64,000 nucleotides of DNA, taken from positions 2,868,857-2,932,856 of the forward strand of contig PCDI01000001.1 in assembly GCA_002778195.1 (NCBI GenBank). The letters are read 5' to 3'. How positions within the stretch are numbered: the first letter of the stretch is position 1; the number at the start of each line of letters is the position of its first letter. Source of the stretch: Raffaelea ambrosiae (taxonomy: Eukaryota; Ascomycota; Sordariomycetes; Ophiostomatales; Ophiostomataceae). The notes beneath the pieces were generated by a model. The model saw only the letters and a program-made list of their open reading frames with translations, made no database searches and had not been told where the DNA came from. Both the position numbers and the translations under genes were made by a program. This document shows, piece after piece, positions 60,992 through 64,000 of the stretch.

Positions 60992-62910
60992 GTTTCATGT
61001 TGTGAGAGAGACCCATGAAAAAGCGATCTGAGATGACAAAGTGATGAGTGAGGCTTGAGATGAGGGTGTTGATTATCAAGGTGTTGACAAGCAAAGGCCG
61101 ATTTGAGGTGAACTGACGATCGCAGAGCTGTATCTTACAATTGAGTTCCGACAATGCTTGTATCCTGATCTGTAGCGGTTGTTGGTTGGGCAGGGATGGT
61201 TTGTGAGATGGTGCTGTGTGAACTGTCGTCTGGCCTGGACGATGGATGACCGCCTTTTCCAGCAGGCGCCCCACGTATGAGGACCTCCCTGACAGCTGCA
61301 ATGCACCTGCAAGACTACTTACACCGTAACTTCTGGTCTTTCCAAAACCGTCAATTACAGTCCGCGCCCGGACAGAGCACGGCCGACACGAAGAGGGAAA
61401 GAGCGATGGGCCGCTCACCGGTTGAGAAGCAGGCCATAGTTGGCCACTAAAAGGGTCAGGGGACAGCCAGCGGCCGCCAATGCTGCAAAGACGGGTCAAA
61501 CTGGCCCGAGACTGGCCCGGGCAGAAAGCGGCAGGTGCCATGGACCTCAGACGGTCGCTTGCTCCCAGTGCAGCAGCGGTGCCGCAGATCGCGATGACAA
61601 GTGAAGCCAAAGCTGCGACTATACGCGACGGCTGTGGAGGGACTCTCCAGCACGGTCGGTAAGGCCGAGAGTGGAGAGAAGCGAGATGCGGGTGGAGACG
61701 GCGCGGAGAGTGGGTGTACATAGTCTGTAGTTATGTTATGCAGAAGACAGAGGTGGTGGTGGAAGCCGAGGAACGAGTGAGAATAGGCGGAAGATACACC
61801 TGGACCCTGGCATGGCCGGTCTGCGCAGGCCAAGACGGCAAAACAGGCAGGAACAGAAACACACCGCAACTAGTACGATGGCAAAGACCAAAGGCCCAGG
61901 ACGAGAGCACCGAAGCAGCCGAACAGACTACCCAGAAAAAAAAGATACAGAGGCCAAGAACTAACGAGAATTCAACACGCCAGACGCGTATTCCAACCAC
62001 ACCAATGCAACCAATGCACGCGAAGAGAACAGCAGACGCACAGCAAGTGCCCAGGAGAGTTTACGAGTATACAGAAAAGAGGCAAAGCAAAAAAAATTAA
62101 AAACTAGAAACACAGAGTTACGCCAACCATGCATGCAATAGTTAGAGCGCGGTCGGCTTGGCTAGCACGGCCCCAGGTGGATTCGCAGTGTCATAGCTTG
62201 CACGGAGACCGCTGAAGGGCCCCATTGGCAGCGGATGCACACCGTAGAAGCACAGAAGGGACCTCCCCCCCCCCGAGCCATTCCCCAACAAAAACGCTAC
62301 TCTGGACGGCCACGATGCCCCTTCACGGAAGACGCGGTCGTCGTCTTCACTGCTTTCGCTTCGTTCAACGCGCGCCTCGCATAATATTACATAGTAGTCT
62401 CTCTGCAGGAGGGCTTCGCCCCGGAGACGCCGCACCAATAACAGGGACTCGCAGCCGGACAAGTAGACGAACAAGGGAGGCTCGAGGTGACAGCCCGGGT
62501 CGCTGGAGCTGGCCCGTCGCCCTAGTCCCCTCACGGCACTGTTCAACGCACAGTGTGCGCACGGATATCCAGCAGATCGTAGCTTAGATCTGCCATGGCA
62601 CCGAACACGCCGCGATCAGCGCTGCCGCCTCTGTGAAGAGACTGCCTGCCATGTACTCGTAGACGAGCTGCGGTCGCCGGAACGGAACTCGCGGGGACAA
62701 GGCTTGCGGAGCCTCGGAAGTCGGCGAGCGTTGCTGGACAGACTCGCGAGCCTGGGTGATTTCCAATAAGCTGCTGCGATCTCCCACTAATTCCATAGTA
62801 TAGAACGCCCGGCAGGATACTACGGGATGCTAGACTTCACTAATCAACTGGCCGGCGTTGCAATCCGCAGGACCTGGTTAGCCAGGCTGTTGGCTCGTAG
62901 TGTTGTGCTT

Positions 62911-62950
62911 GGCTGTTCTTGACTGTTCTTGACTGTTCTTGACTGTTCTC
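62911..62950. repeat. 10-bp GACTGTTCTT repeat, 4 units
   Basis: Four tandem copies; the first and last each have one or two changes. Confidence 0.85.
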
Positions 62951-63797
62951 GTCCTCTGCTGTTCAGAGACACGACTAGCTGGCTCGACGAAAATCCTTCG
63001 CCCGTGATTCTATCACATTTGCCTGCGCCCACCATGTCTTAGCTCTGCATAGCACGGGTTTCTCTATTTCGCCTTGCTCTCTTTATGCATCTCACTTCGC
63101 TAATTTGCCCTCTTTCCTACAGGCTCCCCTTCTTTCTCCCTGTTTTTTGTCGACATTTTCCCAAGGCTCCCGCGGCAAGTGGAAATTGTATTTTCTCTAC
63201 TTTGCCTTAGTGCCGTTGAAGAATGACGAAATGCAGGCGTGTCAGCTGCCATTGGGAGGCGTGTCCTGCTGAGGGGGGGGGGGGCATGCAATGTGAGCCT
63301 GAAAGTGACGTGACGGGCTGGTGGTCGAGGAAAACATCCCCTGGAAAGAGCCCTGTGACGAATCGACATCCTTCCGGGGCCTCTCTTTGGGGCATGGCCG
63401 GCAGCGCCAGCTGTTCTGGCAGACCCACTGCAGCTCTCTCATCCGCATGCCTGCCCTGGCTCCGAGTGTCCTGAACGCTGCCTTTCTGGCAGGGGAAGCC
63501 TTTCTGGCAGGGGGGAGGAGGGTGGTGGCTGCGGCCTGCAAGGCCTGCAGACACTAGCGGTGGACGTCTCTTAGCGGGCCTGGCGGTCTTGGCGGCCTGT
63601 TGGTGGAACACCCGCAGGCTGGTGGTAACTAAACTATGGCCCTAGTTTCGTGGGTTGGGAAGAAGGGAGACTTTGCAGGGTCTCCGCCCTGGCAGGCCGC
63701 CAGCCGACCGGGCGGCTTTACCCACTAAAAGTCAACGCCCGACTAAACTGGAACTGAGCATAACAGCCACCGTCAGATCGGCTAGACAAATTCTCCG

Positions 63798-63956
63798 GGA
63801 CGACTGGACGACCCTGGACGACCCTGGACGACAATGGACAACCCTGGACGACCCTGGACGGCCCTGGACGACCCTGGACGGCCCTGGACGACCCTGGACG
63901 ACCTGGACGACCCTGGACGACAGTGGACAATGGACGACAATGGACGACAGTGGACG
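63798..63956. repeat. 10-bp CTGGACGACC minisatellite, ~16 units
   Basis: About 16 copies of a decamer with point variants (GCC for ACC, CAA or CAG in the last units) and one shortened copy near 63900. It continues to within about 45 bases of the window end and is stop-free in several minus-strand frames because the period is not a multiple of three. Confidence 0.9.
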
Positions 63957-64000
63957 AGCAACGATCTCGCTCAGCATCCCCCCCCCTTCCCTCCCCGGAC

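Larger units (their letters stand above)
54067..63797. other. ~9.7 kb region without a recognisable gene
   Basis: The first few hundred bases should hold the promoter of Cys-rich gene 3. Beyond that no frame on either strand shows a domain, a coherent exon chain or coding-like composition. It holds (GT)n at 60967-60991, a GACTGTTCTT decamer repeat at 62911-62950 and several TACGAGTA 8-mers. A 73-base stretch at about 55315-55387 has perfectly pairing ends but no tRNA arms. Confidence 0.45.

Noticed and set aside
60864..61721. 285-codon minus-strand frame
   Set aside because: Runs through a (GT)n microsatellite and G homopolymer, with no domain features; likely chance openness.
63207..63611. 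134-codon minus-strand frame near the window end
   Set aside because: Open on both strands with low-complexity Pro/Gly/Cys-rich translations and no recognisable motif.

Overview
This window looks like nuclear DNA from a filamentous ascomycete (Pezizomycotina, most likely a Sordariomycete). Genes are split by short introns with GTRNGT-type donors and CTAAC/CTAAT-like branch points. Reading frames are GC-rich, while intergenic DNA is long, pyrimidine- or purine-skewed and full of micro- and minisatellites. The gene families (Pos5-like NAD kinase, PlsC acyltransferase, DUF89/ARMT1 protein, TauD-like dioxygenase, Zn-cluster regulator, Cys-rich small proteins) also fit a fungus. No rRNA, tRNA, CRISPR array, intact transposon or bacterial-type operon was recognised. 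Two N runs (11691-11725, 33150-33172) and one single N (25909) mark assembly joins.

Layout: 430-2004 (-) mitochondrial NAD kinase; 3660-5370 (+) four-exon membrane acyltransferase; 7230-7802 (+) frameshifted tyrosinase-like relic; 8549-10680 (+) six-exon DUF89/ARMT1-like protein; about 10 kb without a convincing gene; 20624-22535 (-) five-exon TauD-like dioxygenase with two apparent GC-AG introns; about 17 kb without a gene but carrying an exact 54 x 73 bp minisatellite (27516-31457); 39351-42387 (+) five-exon zinc-cluster transcription factor; 43983-44518 (-) small conserved-looking protein; then three minus-strand Cys/His-rich small proteins (47722-48491, 51502-52050, 53638-54066); and a last ~10 kb of apparently non-coding DNA ending in a 10-bp minisatellite.

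The best candidate for something undescribed is the trio of small Cys-rich proteins. Their sequences have diverged almost completely, but they share an exact spacing pattern, C-x4-C-x10-C-C-x-C-x9-C-x(10-21)-C-x-H-x-C-C-x2-C, with a fixed W, G and N inside it. This suggests an ancient tandemly expanded family of probable metal-binding or disulfide-bonded modules with no function I can name. The other genes are housekeeping or metabolic singletons with no visible common pathway.

All exon boundaries come from reading frame, phase and splice-site inspection. No search or RNA evidence was available.
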